DNA of 64,000 nucleotides from Oasisia sp. SBJ-2009 (GCA_964017155.1 OZ024865.1:43182326-43246325); one strand, 5' to 3'; shown: positions 11,581-31,571, counted from the stretch's first letter. The notes: generated from the sequence alone by a model not told the origin. Numbers and translations: made by a program.

Positions 11581-12200
11581 CCTCTCTCGGAGAGCATGAT
11601 AGTGTGAAAGGATGAGAGGATAAAAGTAAGTCAGCATAAGACAATGAGGGTACGCGATAATGAGAGTATGAAAGTATGAACAGTATGACATACAGTATAA
11701 CATTAAGAAAGAATGGTAGTGTGAGAATAAGATAGCATAATGGCATGAAGGTAAGAGGATATGAGAGTATGAGACTATAAGAATATAAGAATAGGTGAGA
11801 GTATGAATGAATGAGAAGATGAAACTATGAGAATACGAGAGTATGAGCGCAGGACACTATGATAGTATGAGATTACGAGAGGACGAAAATATGCTAGTAT
11901 AACAGTTTGAAAGTATAAGAGGACGAACGAATGATAGTGTGAGAGTATGAAAATATGAACATATGAAAATATGAATGTATGAAAGAATGACAGAATGGCA
12001 GCATTATAGAATAGGAGAAAGAGATAATGAGAGCGTGAAAATTTGAGAGAATGAGAGTATGAAACTATGATACTATGATAGTATGATATTATGAGAATAT
12101 GATAATTATGAAAGTGTGGAAATGTTGTTAAAGTGTTGTGAAAGTGTTGTGAAAGCGTGAACATCTGAAAACCTAATGTATGATTGTATGAACGAATGAC
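11580..12200 (+). repeat. Degenerate ATGAGAGT-type minisatellite
   Basis: About 600 bp consist of irregular 8-10-base units built on 'tatgagagtatgaa'. Purines dominate this strand. The tract is mirrored at about 28130-28770, where it is pyrimidine-rich. Ser/Tyr/His-rich open frames on the opposite strand are by-products of the repeat. Confidence 0.8.
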
Positions 12201-12900
12201 ATGTTGAATATGTGAAAATATGAATGAAATATTGACGAAATTTAATAATGAATTAATGCATTAAAATATGAAAGTATTGGCGTAAGAATTTGAGAAGTAT
12301 GCATGCCATTATTTGAACAAACAGCAGTTTATCTGTCAATGCGTAAATGACTATGAATGTGTTTTTTTTCGAGAGTGAGAGAGCCAGCGGATGTGCGTGT
12401 TTTTTATGTTCGAGTTGCTGCGAGGTACGGGGTAGAGAGAGACAGACAGAGTTCGCATACAAGTGCGTCAATCATTGTGTCAGTTTTTGTGTGTGATTGC
12501 GTGCTCGAGTGTTGCGTGTTTGAATGTATGTAACTGTTTTTGTTTGTTTCATCTGACATGTCTAACGTAGGTGCGCCAGTGGTTTTCACAACAGTCAAAA
12601 TTTTGCTGTCGGAGGTGTTTGATTGGTTTATGATACATTGCTCCGTTACCTGACTTGCTAACGCAGAGAAGCACCTACAGAGAGCTGTGCTGCGACACAG
12701 TTTGAAGACAAAAACACAGCTTACATATACCGACGTTCCAAATGAGACTAGACTTTCGCGATCTACATTGAAAGCTGGATTGACATTTCAAGAATATATC
12801 TTGAATATGTGTAACGTTTATGAGAAATTAGTTAGATGCAAAATAACAAACAAGTTTCACTGCAGTAGCTTTATTGTAGCAATGGATTCATCGTACAGGA

Positions 12901-13038
12901 TTTGCGGTTGCAAGCAAACATGTATATGGGCATTCAGAGAAAGCTATCTCCCATGGGTTGTAGGTTGCGTTTGCGGTTGCAAACAAACATGTATATGGAC
13001 ATTCAGAGAAAGCTATCTCCCATGGGTTGTAGGTTGCG
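12901..13038 (+). repeat. 69-bp tandem duplication
   Basis: Two units (12901-12969 and 12970-13038) begin 'tttgcggttgca' and differ at three or so positions. The right arm (about 27236-27310) has only one unit, so the duplication arose after the arms were formed or was lost there. Confidence 0.85.
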
Positions 13039-13199
13039 TCTGACATCAAGGAACACTCCTGCATATCGCTGTAATAAAATCGACAAGACGTGTGATATAG
13101 TACGGTATTCTCCAGTGATAAAAACAATGTTACAGCTAACGCCGATGCGACACCATCAATACAATAGAAACATTATAACATTATATGTGTAATGAGGAG

Positions 13200-15794
<2,595 letters not shown>

Positions 15795-16462
15795 ACTGGA
15801 AGACACAGTTCTAATCACGTTGTGTAAATGTCCGAACGATTACGTGGCTATGAAACATTGACTCGTGTACACCGTTTTTGTGATGGAGCAATTAAACTAG
15901 CATATATGAGTGGATGTGTTAATAATGCATAATAATGCGTGATTTGTGTAGGCAACCGAAAAGTATAACAGACAAAGTAGCGATAGACAGCGGTCACCCT
16001 TGCATACATAGTTTTTGCATCACGTCGACGAAGTATCCCTAGTTCTATTAAAAAAACAGTCATTTCTCAAACTGTTTTATATGTTGCAATTGATTAATCT
16101 TTTATGACGGCGTCACTCTGTCGAGGTAGGTATCATTAGCAAGTCAGCCAAAGGAACGTTTTATCATAATCCAGCAAAAACAAATCCGACAATGTATGCT
16201 AGTCGGGCATACATCTCCTCTACAAAAACATATACAACCATACATTATTGGTGCTCTGAGACGTTTCATTGAAACAGCTTGTTAGTTTAACGATAAGAAG
16301 AGGTATGCCACATGAAATAGTAAAACGTAGTGAAATGTGGCTGATGCTAATATCAGTCATTAAAATAACTCCGTAAAAATGAAACGGAAGCTGTCCCAGT
16401 AATTGTATGTTCGATAGTTTTTCGCATGACATGGTACTGAGGATTTAGTATTTGTCTGAGCT
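15795..16462 (-). repeat. R block, inverted copy
   Basis: Reverse complement of 1810-2473 with scattered substitutions and small changes. It links array 4 to array 5, as the direct copy links arrays 2 and 3. The stop-free frames of the direct copies are broken here. Confidence 0.8.
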
Positions 16463-16466
16463 CAGT

Positions 16467-17280
<814 letters not shown>

Positions 17281-17997
17281 GTCTAATATGTTATTTATAT
17301 AGCGTGATATATCAATACACGATACGGGAATAATTAACACCATACATCATTTATGTATCTATTCGGTCTTTCCTTATCCTTTGTAAGGGCCGATTAAAAA
17401 CATCTAAAACGTTTAAACAAATCTTGAAAGTTGATCATTTAAATAAAAACTGACATTCCTTTATCATTGGTATAGTTTAAGTATCATCATTATAAACATA
17501 CCTTTATCAATATAATTCCATTAAATATATGTATAGTACCTTTGTGTTGGACAACTATTTCTTGCCTGTTCACAATAATGTCGTTTTTGTAATCCTTTGC
17601 GTGCATGTACTAATTGCGACTGTATGTCTGCGGCACATTAGTCATCTGAATGTCGCAATGCAACTATTCATTCCTCTATGTAAAAATGCATGTTTTATAA
17701 ACAATATGTGTTGTTTTTACAGGAATAATGACAGAGAAAATGCTATACTGCTGTGCGCTGTTTTTACGAAACAAAATAGTTAGACAACTACGTTGTTTGA
17801 CAAAAAGTATTAGTCTGACGTGTTAAATCTGCCCCAACTGTCCCGCGTGTAAAGATGATGGCAAAGTATTAAACAAATTATGACGTGCAACGAAACGTGA
17901 TTTATAGGGTCGCAATGGAAAAAATACAGAGAACGTTTCATATAACATTACCTTTGGCATCAGTTGACGAACTGTCGGTGGCAACGTAGTCTGCGTG
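17281..17997 (+). promoter_or_regulatory. Upstream region of copy B with a mutated TATA box
   Basis: Homologous to 5044-5780 and to 38164-38870. Where the other copies read 'ggtataaatac', copy B reads 'ggaaaaaatac' (about 17917-17927), which destroys the TATA box. The downstream leader and the splice donor GTAAGT (17998) are intact. Confidence 0.7.
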
Positions 17998-18325
17998 GTA
18001 AGTAAGAATGATCTACTTCTACGGTTATTCTTCTATAATATTCGCAACGTTATGACAGTAAGTCTTACATTTTGTGTGTCGAAAAATTTGAAATGTGAAG
18101 TAAATTGACAGTAGGGGCACGCAACAAGAACACGATAGTTACAATACTTAATCTTTATTCGATACAAGTTATCATGCAATGCACCAATTGGCCTAGTTGA
18201 ACGTTAGCTGATCAAAACTACAACGTTTGATTGTGGCAATAGCTACATTGCATGGATTACGAGAATGGTAAGATGTTATCCAATTTCCTGACAGTTATGT
18301 TTAATTTCAGAATACAACGGACACC

Positions 18326-20636
<2,311 letters not shown>

Positions 20637-21679
20637 GCTGATAAAAAAAGAAGGTGATATGCTGTATTACGTACGTCGGGAGATTTATGAAAATTATAAT
20701 TGAGTAGTTATTTCCTTCTTCGAATTATACTCAATATTATTGTTTATTAGACTATATAATTGTTGGCGTTTATTCACGCGATTCGTTTTATTTTATCAAT
20801 CCTTTTTCGAAATAAAACATGTTTCATTCTTTTAAATCAATCTTGATACAGTATTCGGAAACTACATATTATGTTGAACGGTCATGCATCATCTTATATG
20901 GTACAGCACCAATAATTATAATATTATTTTATAATTATGGTGGTGTATCAATCAGAACATGTTAGCCGTGGTATAGTGTTTGAGAATAATTGTTTATTTC
21001 ATACTGTTTGAATTGCATTAAGAACAATACAACTACTTCCGCTATCGTCTTTTCAAAGCATTGTCATATTGACTATTAAAGAGGTGTGTTTAGTTTAATT
21101 CAGATTCAATATGTGACTGTTTTAGTGGCAATCACTGGTCAATGTCTTTCGCCGAAGGCAGACGGAACAGGCTGACAAGTGCTGATGGGAGAATCATTGA
21201 ATATCATCAACATGTTCGCCTCTCTAAACAATGACTAAGTGAATATTTGTCTGAAATAAAACTACAATTGTTCATTTGATATGCTGTGTCAGCGTCATTA
21301 TTTCAAACAGTTTAGAAGTTATTCAGAACAAGTCACCGTGCCGGACATCATTGACGCTTTCATCAACACGTATATTTTTATTGTTCTACTTGTCACACTA
21401 TTTGTACTGTGAACTCCCAAGTTCTACCTTTTATGTCATTGTACGTTTACTTACCATTTATCCACATGGCAATGTGGACAGTAAAAGCAAGATAACCAGT
21501 AACCTATTCATAATTAACTAAGCCTGTCAACATTTGGCGTATTTTTACTTCGAGCAATAATCTGCCGTTTAACCACATAATGATGTGATAATTTGTATAG
21601 AACACTTACATATACTGAGACAGACACGCGCACATTCACAATTAGAAACATACGTACACGTACAGTTTAGGTATATAGC

Positions 21680-21762
21680 ACTCTCTCTCTTTCTCTTGAT
21701 CTATCTCTCTCGCTCTCTCTTTATCTATCTCTCTCTATATCTCTCTGTCTCTCCGTCTCTCC

Positions 21763-21822
<60 letters not shown>
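21680..21822 (+). repeat. CT microsatellite downstream of copy B
   Basis: A pyrimidine tract with a pure CT run at about 21763-21821. It is the counterpart of 9285-9370 after copy A and of 31018-31138 after copy C. Confidence 0.85.
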
Positions 21823-21829
<7 letters not shown>

Positions 21830-22941
21830 CTTTCGTACGTCTCTGTCCCTGTATATTCTCTGTTTTTCCTTTTTCGCTCATTGCACAATTATTTTACCGG
21901 TTCACATATAAACCCAATATTAAAATGGCTACGAATATACTATTATGCGGATGCACACGTGTGCATGTGTCTAAGTTCATCCAATATAATTGTCAATATT
22001 GTTGTGTTTATCAGAACAAACATGTACCTCTTAGCACATGGAAACGACCATTAGTTCTTTTTAATTTCAAATTCTTGTGACTACCAGACACAGCACAAAA
22101 CAATATCTCAAACATTATATTATATAGTGCAGTCGATAAAACAATAAACATTGTTTCTGTCCTTGTTTAAACTGTTCTATGAAAAAAAGAGTTTGTCGGC
22201 GGTACGCATACTCGTCAAGTTTAAAAAACACGCAAGGTGTCTAAGCAATTAACAGTGTTATTGCTACACCTTTGTAAACACACGTTAAATATATAATCTG
22301 AGTAAATAACTCGTTTTCTTATCATTAAAAACTCAACATATTACGGTGAACACCATATACGAAATTCTAGCTGATTACGTGCTCACAATATGTGCGTTTT
22401 GATGTTCTCAAATGTCATGTCACCCAAACAGTTAGTTTTTTTCTGCAGTAAGCTAATTTGCCATTTGTTTGAGTTAGCTGGAACACGTTTCCAATCTAAA
22501 CAACAAAAATATATGTTTGACAGTGAGAATAAATGTTAATGTATCTGCACTGATACACTAATGTCTGCACCACACATACCTCGCCACGCCTCACAGTACT
22601 GTTGAAGATTTATTTTCTTTCAGTTGCATTCTTCTCAAAACGATTTGCTCGGGAATTCTTTTTTGAACTGCTTACGCGGTCCTGCCTTTGTATTATTATC
22701 TTTCTATTAAGTTATCGATTCTAACTGATGACAACTGATACGAAGCTTGCTTTTGGTGAGATGATGCGTTTTTCATGCGGGTGATCACAACAGTAGGTGT
22801 TTATTCATTATGTATGTGATAGTCGGGTACACACGCATGCCAATAGAGTCAATTTATGCAATGCTACCTGAACAGGTAAGCAAAATGGGTTTTGTTCGTA
22901 TGTGTGACAAACAGACAGACAGAGATGCAGAGTGAGATAAC

Positions 22942-22947
<6 letters not shown>

Positions 22948-23003
<56 letters not shown>
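22948..23003 (+). repeat. GA microsatellite
   Basis: A GA run of about 55 bp. Open frames of Arg-Glu or Leu-Ser type around it are repeat by-products. Confidence 0.9.
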
Positions 23004-23005
<2 letters not shown>

Positions 23006-23009
23006 GAGC

Positions 23010-24730
23010 ATTGTTTGTGTACATCAGTGCTTCAGTCATTATGTGTATATTTTTTATGTGAGCGGCTACGTAGTTGTAACGTGTTCGTAGACGTTTGCTG
23101 AGCTGATAGTTGCGTGACAATCTGACATGTGCGTACTTGTTTTCGGTTATCTGATTGATGACCAAATGTACTGTGGTGTTACCGGCACCGTCAGAAATGC
23201 CGCTGTCAGATATTGTCGTACATGCATCATACTACACAACTGTTCGGTTTCTTCATCGAAATGAAGTCCTGACAAATTATTGTAATGTAGCAACACTGTA
23301 TCTCAATACTTTGTTTGAAATAACCTAATATTTTCTAAAGCACAAATTTCATTGTGTCATTTCTAGTCCACATATAATGGTACAACGGCATACATGTTAT
23401 GTATAAACTATTAAAAATTATATATCGTGATGTTTTTCATACCGTGGAAAAAGTTCTACATAAATATCTAAGTTTCACTATGGGGTACGTTATATCAGGG
23501 ATAACCATATAAATGTAAACACGTTACCCATATGTATAAATCTGATGATCGATTTCATTATTTAGGATATATTGTATAGCGGACTCTTGCACAGAGCGAA
23601 AAGCAAACGCCCCAAAACTAATTTCAGCATCCAAGTGGTTATAATTTGGAGTCCAATACAAAAGTAATTACTTTGTAACCGTAGGCTACGAATATAATGA
23701 CGCTGTGATGTGAAGTTGATAGTGAACAACCAAGGAATGTGCACGTATGATAATTATGTTTACATAACATTTATGTCCCAGCTGAATATATGTTCTTTTC
23801 GACATAGCTGTCGTTGTTATCTAGACGTAATGTAATGGGCAGACCGGAATGTGTAAACGTAAACTACTTCAAGCTGTACTAGCTGCCAATAGCACAACTA
23901 ATATAAATGACTATTTTTCTACTCACTCACCAAGCTCTGTCCGGCCGCACACAACAATATATCTTCCATTATTGAGGCCAGCACCAGACAACTATACCGC
24001 TGCGCTCGAGTGAACACAGTCAACCGGGTGTCCTAAGTGCAAGACGCCGGTGAGTGACAACTCACTCCCGTGGCTGCTTAAACACTGTGCAACTAACTTG
24101 CTGTCACACCGTGTCGGGATCTGAAGCATGTGTGAGAACAGTGATTAACAGTGAAGAAAAAAAGTTGCATGATCAGACGAAACCATATTACAGTCATGCA
24201 TGCATGTTAGTCCCTGTACGGTGCGGGGCTGGGCAATTGTGAGAAACTATGCGGGAAAAGACGGACGCTAGAATGAGATTGTAACATGTGTTGCGGGTTG
24301 TGGATCAAACGACATAATTGCTGGGCGGTGAAGGCGCGGTATTACATCCTGTCAATAATTTTGTTATCTCACAAAATGTATCATTACCTGAAACAATAAA
24401 AATACCAACTGATCAAAATATGTTTCAAAATACACCATAACAGATATCATGTAGGATAGAATCGTAATCAGTAGCAGCTATCGTTTTGCGGATTGCACGA
24501 TGAGCATACATGGCCACTTCACTGATGTACCAGCGTTTAACGGAAGGGTCAATACAAGTGCTATTAATCTCAACTAAAGCAAAAACAGCATCGAATGACT
24601 GAGGTCATGGATACATGTTAGATAAATAAAAATGAAATTAATACGTGATTTTTGAAGATATGGGAAACGTCAATCAAAGTAGTTAGTGGCAGCGGCAAGC
24701 ACTGCAGGCATAGAATGTGCTTCACTTAAA
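23010..24730. other. Spacer sequence without recognisable genes
   Basis: AT-rich sequence on both strands with only short chance frames (for example 24054-24242). I recognise no protein, RNA gene or TE. Confidence 0.5.
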
Positions 24731-24731
24731 T

Positions 24732-26475
24732 AAAGTACTCTTATTTAAACAAATAAAAACAGTTGTGTATCAACTTCTTGATGTGGCGTGAATTAAACAT
24801 TGTTCATGTCGGCGTCTCTCATCAGAAGGGCATCGAAATGTTTGCAAGTCAGCCAAAGGCACAGTTCATCATAAACCAACAGATACAAAAAACAGTGCGT
24901 GTTGGTCAGATAAAGTTCAGCTCAACAAAAACATATACAGCATTTCATTGATAAGAACAGCAAAACTAATAAAACATGAAGATAAATGTGGTGTTCAGAA
25001 GACGATAATTTCTTAAGAAGAAAACAAAGGAGGCTTAGATTGATGTCGGTTACGCGGCCAAAAAGACCTTTCAATCAACCAACAAACTCGTTTTTGCGGT
25101 GTTAGACAATTCACGCGATAGTACCACTTAAAACATCAGGTGAAAGGGTATCGCTATATCCCTAAAAGGCAACATGGCAGCATTGATTATAATAATTTCG
25201 TTCGACTGAATCAATATTTTTCGAGGAATTTGGATGAATATTCGATACTTTATCGAATGCCATGGACGAATATGTAGCCTGAATATTTATCGATTAGGAT
25301 GGAAACGGAACATGCATATCACCTCGAGAAGAGTGAGACATTGTATACGTTGTATGTGATGGTGAATGTTTCATTACGGCAACACTTCGAGTATCAGAGT
25401 GTTGATGTAAAGGAATCAATATGCACGTATTAGCGCCACAATGATGCATTCGATGACAACTATTATTATATAGCCATTGATAATGTGTTACATTTCTGAT
25501 TCGCGAAATCTTGTCTACATGGTCATCTTACTTGAATTGTCAATATGCCTATTGTTTCCACAACGATTTCAGTCATGTATCGTCGTTAGCCATTGCGTAT
25601 TTCCTTACACAGATTTCAAGTATGACGAACACAATTTGACGTCAGTGAAGTGTAAAAACATTGGAAATTTATGTTTTTGTCGTAGTAGGTCATCTAAGCA
25701 GAACTGATGAATGGTGTCTTACGGTGTAACTGAATGATGCATGTGTAGCACAGGTTACAAAGTACTCATATTTAAACAAATAAAAATAGTTGTGTATCAA
25801 CTTGATGTGGCGTGAATTTAACATTGTTCATATCGGCGTCACTCATCAGAAGGGCAGCGAAATGTTTGCAAGTCAGCCAAAGGCACAGTTCATCATAAAC
25901 CAACAGATAAAAAAACAGTGTAAGTTGGTCAGATAAAGTTCAGCTCAACTAAAAACACATACAGCACTTCATTGGTGAGAAGGGCAAAACTAATAAAAAT
26001 TGAATGTTAGAAAATTCACGCGATAGCACCATTTAAAACATCAGGTGAAAAGGTATCGCAATATCCCTAAAAAGTAATCTGACAGCATTGATTATAATAA
26101 TTGAATTCGACTGAAGAAGTATTTTTGGAGGTTGCGTGAATATTCGATACTTTATCGAATGCCATGGACGACTATATAGCTTAAATATTTATCGATTAGG
26201 ATGGAAACGGAACATGCATATAACCTCGGGAAGAGTGAGACATTGTTTACGTTGTATGTTATGGTGAATGTTTTATTATGGCAATTCTTCGAATATCAGA
26301 GTGTTGGTGTAAAGGAATCAATACCTTACACAGATTTCAAGTATGACGAACACAATTTGACGTCAGTGTAGTGTAAAAACATTGGAAAATAATGTTTTTG
26401 TCGTAGTAGGTCATCTAAGCAAAACTGATTAATGTTATCTTACGGTGTAAGTGCATGATGCGTTTGTAGCACAGG
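24732..26475 (+). repeat. Tandem duplication, two ~0.7-1.0-kb units
   Basis: Unit 1 (about 24732-25755) and unit 2 (about 25760-26475) both begin 'aaagtactc' plus 'atttaaacaaataaaaa' and end in 'tgtagcacagg'. Unit 2 lacks two internal stretches of unit 1, one after about 24975 and one at about 25420-25600. Both carry 'gcaagtcagccaaaggcaca', a diverged form of a motif in the R blocks. Confidence 0.8.
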
Positions 26476-26628
26476 ACATGAAAAATAATTACAAAATTAA
26501 AGAGTTTGACATTGCCTGTATTGTGCCTGAATGAATAACACTGTTTCGCGTGTGGTATGTATTATATTTCTAGGTATTGCTACATACTATATTGTGATTA
26601 GTAATCATACTGATGTCGGATTATTCAG

Positions 26629-26819
26629 GCTGCAGATGAACTTACTGTGAGAGATACAGCGGCTGGCAGGCGACCGTATGCAACGGATGCTGAAGCTACG
26701 TCTGCTGTAGATATGGACGTCTCATTCGCTACAGGAGATGCCCCTGGAACAGGCGCCACTACAAGTGTCACCGTCATCGTTATGTCAACACGTGTCGCGG
26801 CTGCTGTTGCGAGCGATAG
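26629..26819 (+). pseudogene. Copy F: isolated relic of exon 5
   Basis: After a 3' splice-like TTCAG, 191 bp align without gaps to exon 5 of copies A-C, including the final stop (TAG 26817-26819). Two TGA codons interrupt it: 26637-26639 (Arg or Glu region at the start) and 26691-26693 (a Gly codon). Conserved signatures such as 'CPWNRRHY' and most Cys are still visible. No exons 2-4 were found upstream, so this is a broken gene copy or a processed fragment of the cluster. Confidence 0.8.
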
Positions 26820-28129
26820 ACAAGTATCACGAGGTGACTAGATAGTATACCACACACGTCTGTTTCTGTGACTATCGTTCTGATCTTTGTTTTTCTAGCA
26901 GACAATTACTTTTACATTTAATATTCTAGTCAACATGTTCCTAAAATACTTATATATATTCACTCCTGTCGAATTATATGGAGTAATTTAAATTTAGATT
27001 GTATGACATACTGTTTCCTGACTGAACAATAACTACGATGTTAGGTCATTGAACTCTCTTTTTATTTCCGTTAAATTGTATTGCCTCTCCTCAATACACA
27101 TATAATGTTTCAATTGTATTGATGGTGTCGCATCGGCGTTAGCTGTAACGTTTTATTTATCACTGGAGAATACCGTACTAAATCACACGTCTTGTCGTTT
27201 GTATTACAGGGAAGTCCAGGAGTTTACCTTGATGTCAGACGCAACCTACAACCCATGGGAGATAGCTGTCTCTGAATGTCCATATACATGTTTGCTTGCA
27301 ACCGCAAATACTGTAAGATGAATCCATTGCTACAATCAAGCTACTGCAGTGAAATTTGTTTGTTATTGTACATCTAACTAATTTCACATAAACGTTACAC
27401 ATATTTAAGATATATTCTTGAAATGTCAATCCAGGTTTTAATGTAGATCGCGAAAGTCTAGAAAAATGTGTTCGTTTTCTATGGTTTCTAGGGACTTATA
27501 TCCGGGTATCCTAATCCAGAAATTGGGAAGCGATTTTAATATAAAATTACAATAATATATCAGGGCATTACAGCGGCGTATCATTTGGGACGTCGGTATA
27601 TGTAAGCTGTGTTTTTGTCATCAAACTGTGTCGCAGCAGAGCTCTCTGTAGGTGCTTCCCTGCGTTAGCAAGTCAGGTAACGGTGCAATGTATCATAAAC
27701 CAATCAAACACCTCCGACAGCGAAATGTTGACTGTTGTGAAAACCACAGGCGCACCTACGTTAGACATGTCAGATGAAACAAACAAAAACAGTTACATAC
27801 ATTCAAACACGAACACTCGAGCACGCAATCACACACAAAAACTGACACAATGATTGACGCACTTGTATACGATCTCTGTCTGTCTCTCTCTACCCCGTAC
27901 CTCGCATCAACTCGAACACAAAAACACGCACACCCGCTCGCTCTCTCACTCTCGAAACAAAACCAGTTATAGTAATTTACGCATTGACAGATAAACTGCT
28001 GTTTGTTCAAATAATGGCATGCATACTTCTCAAATTCTGACGCCAATACTTTCATATTTTAATGCATTAATTCATAATTTCATTTCTTCAATAGTTCATT
28101 CATATTTTCACATATTCAACATGTCATTC

Positions 28130-28770
28130 GTTCATACACTTACACGTTAGGTTTTCAGATGTTCACGCTTTCACAACACTTTCACAATACTTTATCAACA
28201 CTTCCACACTTTCATAATTATCATATTCTCATAATATCATGCTATCATACTATCATAGTATCATAATTTCATACTCTCATTCTCTCAAACTTTCACGCTC
28301 TCATTATCTCTTACTCCTATACTGTAATGCTGCCATACTGTCACTCTTTCATACATTCATACTTTCATATTTTCATACTCTCACACTATCAGTCGTTCGT
28401 CCTCTTATACTTTCAAACTGTTATACTAGCATATTTTCGTCCTCTCGTAATCTCATACTATCATAGTGTCCTGCTCTCATGCTCTCGTATTCTCATAGTT
28501 TCATCTTCTCATTCATTCATACTCTCACCTATTCTTATATTCTTATGTTCTTATATTCTTATACTCTCATACTCTCATATTCTCTTACCTTCATGACATT
28601 ATGCTGTCTTATTATCATAGTATCATTCTTTAATACTGTTATACTGTATGTCATACTGTTTATACTTTCATACTCTCATTATCGCGTACCCTCATTGTCT
28701 TATGCTCACTTACTTTTATCCTCTCATCCTTTCACACTATCATGCTCTCAGAGAGAGGGAGATAGATAGA
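28130..28770 (-). repeat. Degenerate ATGAGAGT-type minisatellite, right arm
   Basis: Inverted counterpart of 11580-12200, seen here as 'tcatactctcat'-type units on the plus strand. Unit order is recognisably the same but with insertions and losses. Confidence 0.8.
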
Positions 28771-28777
28771 TATACAC

Positions 28778-28842
<65 letters not shown>

Positions 28843-29519
28843 CATAAATATGTTGAGGAATTGTATTTATACTACACGGGAGGGGGGGCGGGTGTTGGGG
28901 CATATTTTCTCAAAGAAAGATATTAGTCGATACGGGATGCGAATGGAATCGGCCTTGGCCGGGTGGCGACCCCGGATGTAGGTTGACATGTCGGATCCCA
29001 TATGATCGACCCATGACATGTTCGGCCTACATTCACTGTCACAGACTCACGCATAGCATATGCATCGCAACTGTCATATAGGAAAATGCATGTTATTACA
29101 GTTTGCTATTTACGTTTCTGTGATATGTGTAAAAAAAGTTGAGGACGCTATTAAGCGAGTGTCATTATCATTCTATACAGACATTTTAAATGCATGTATG
29201 TGTAGGCAGTAATGTTAAACTGGTAGGGGATTTTAAACGTTTTATCAACAATGTCCAAACATATAAACGTACCATTTAAAGGATGTATGACCCTGATTTG
29301 TGAGAGGATGGAACCATATCTTAACGCCAACTGCAAGGTGTTTGCCTAGAAAATACATAATGCCTCATTTTCACAATCTTGCTTCAACAACGGCATTCCC
29401 AGCAGTGTCACGATTATCAGTGTCGTCAGACGAAGCAGACGCAGATATGTGAATCACGAATACTTGCTTAGACACGAATAAGACATCAATCTATTTATAT
29501 ATAATTACAGTAACATAAA

Positions 29520-29877
29520 ATATATTTTCTAATGGCATTGAATGTTTCATATTATTCACATTCTCATATAAAAATACTACAAATTATAGATGTTGGAAAA
29601 GGGGATAGAAGGTCGTACACAAAGTGTTGGAATTTAATTCAGGTATATGGATTGATAAAAACCTTAACTGGAAGAAAATACAAAAGACAAATGCAAGAAC
29701 ATTGCCCAGTTATTAGTAATAATTAATAAACTCAACCCACTGTTACAGTCGTGAATATTAAAACAAATATATAATGCCCTAGTTCAACCCCATTTATCAT
29801 TTGGTCTAGTTGCTTGGTATAGTAACATTCGTGGCAATTTAGCTAACATAAGCAGACTATTTAAACTTCAAAAATAG
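29520..29877 (+). mobile_element. LINE reverse-transcriptase fragment, right arm
   Basis: Inverted counterpart of 10492-10851. The stretch around 29640-29875 encodes the same 'IDKNLNW' and 'ALVQPHLSFGLVAW' remnants, with an additional frame disruption near 29750. Confidence 0.75.
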
Positions 29878-31091
29878 CTATCCGATTAATTGATCAAAGC
29901 AAATGTATAGCACACACTGATCCCATCTTTAAATGTTCAATATTTTAAAATTAGAACACCTATTTATAATTCAAGGATATAAGCTATATAATAAAATAAT
30001 GAAAAAACAATGTCCAAAATACCTTTTAACATCTGTCATGAAACGAATTAGCTGATAAGGTAGCATTGCATAAAGTGACGGTATTGGCGTGCGTCTATAC
30101 CCGACCATAACATACATAATGAATAATCACCTACTGTTGCGATCACCCACACGAAAACCGCATCATCTCACCCTAAACAAGCAATCTTACATAGCTTCAT
30201 ATCAGTTGTCATCAGTTAGAATCGATAACTTAATTGAAACATAATAATATAAAGGTAGGAACGCGTAAGCAGCTCGAAAAAGAATACACGATCAAAGGCA
30301 TTTTGACAAGAAAACTACTTCAAAAGTACTGCAACGCGTGGCGAGATATGTTTGGTGCAGACACTCGCTGATACATGCACATACATTAAAACTTATTATC
30401 TCGGCCAAATATATGTTATTGGTGTTTAGATTGTAAACCTGTTCCAGCTAACTCAAAATGGTATTTGAGAACAATAAAACGCAAATATTGTGAGCATGTA
30501 ATCAGCAACAATTTCGAATATGGTGTTCAACGTAACATTTTGTGTTATTATAGATAACGAAACGAGTTGTTCACTCAGAATATATACTTAACGTTTCTTT
30601 ACAAAGTTGTAGCAATAACTACGTTAATTCTTTTTTTAAACATGACGATTATATGCGTACCGCCGACAAACTTTTTTTGCAGAACGGTTAAAATAAGGAC
30701 AGAAACAATATCGATTGTTTTCTGGACTGCACTATATAACATAGAGTGTGAGATATTGTTTTGTTGTGTGTCTGATAGTGACAAGAACATGAAATAAAAA
30801 AGAACTATTGGTCGTTTCCATCTGCTAAGAAGAACATATGTTTTCTCTCGTAAACACAACAACATAGCCAATTATACTGGAAGCACTTAGACAAATGCAC
30901 ACGTGTGCATCCATATAAAAGTTGACACGTAGGCATATATATATATTGGTTTATATGTGAACCGCCATATCAACTGTGTGAATGAGCGAATAAGGAGAAA
31001 CACACAACACACAGGGAGAGAGAAAGAGAGAGGGCGAGAGGGAGAGAGAGTGCGATAGAGAGAGAGAGAGATAGAGAGAGAGACAGAGATA

Positions 31092-31140
<49 letters not shown>

Positions 31141-31571
31141 AGACACCTAAACGGTACGTGTATGTATGTTTCTACGTGTTAGCGTGCGCGTGTATGTCCC
31201 TGTATATGTCAGTGTTCTCAACTTATTATCACACGAGGCTTAACGGCAGATTATTACTCATAGTAAAAATACGCCAAATGTTGACAGGTTTAGTTTATTA
31301 TAGTTATTTAGGTTACTGACTATCTTGCTTTTACTGTCCACATTGCCATGTGGTTAAATGGTAAGTAAACGTACAATGACATAAAAGGTAATACTTGAGA
31401 GTTCACACTACAAATAGCGTGATAACTATAACAATAAACATATATGTGTTGATGAAAGCATGCATAGTGTCAGGCACGGTATGTTGTGTAGTGGTTAGCA
31501 ACGTTCTGCATAACATCTAAACATGTTGAAATAATGACGCTAACACAGCATATCAACTGAACAGTTGTAGT

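Larger units (their letters stand above)
5015..13199 (+). repeat. Left arm of the ~8.2-kb inverted repeat
   Basis: From the CGCCAA units to 'gtaatgaggagag' this segment is collinear with the reverse complement of 27085-35300. The shared content runs in order: promoter, gene copy A, LINE remnant, poly-C tract, TA repeat, degenerate ATGAGAGT tract and the 12.6-13.2 kb unique stretch. The arms differ by scattered substitutions, microsatellite lengths and a 69-bp tandem duplication present only on this side. Exact identity needs an alignment. Confidence 0.88.

Noticed and set aside
11775..12164. Ser/Tyr/His-rich frames over the degenerate minisatellite (also 28239-28769)
   Set aside because: Low-complexity pyrimidine tract; frames are not conserved between the arms.
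12687..13043. 118-codon frame in the left arm with a shorter match in the right arm
   Set aside because: The arms differ by replacements and by a 69-bp duplication, and no family is recognised. It is probably non-coding.
26647..26841. 64-codon open frame at the exon 5 relic
   Set aside because: It is the out-of-frame shadow that exon 5 also shows in copies A and C. The true frame has two stops.
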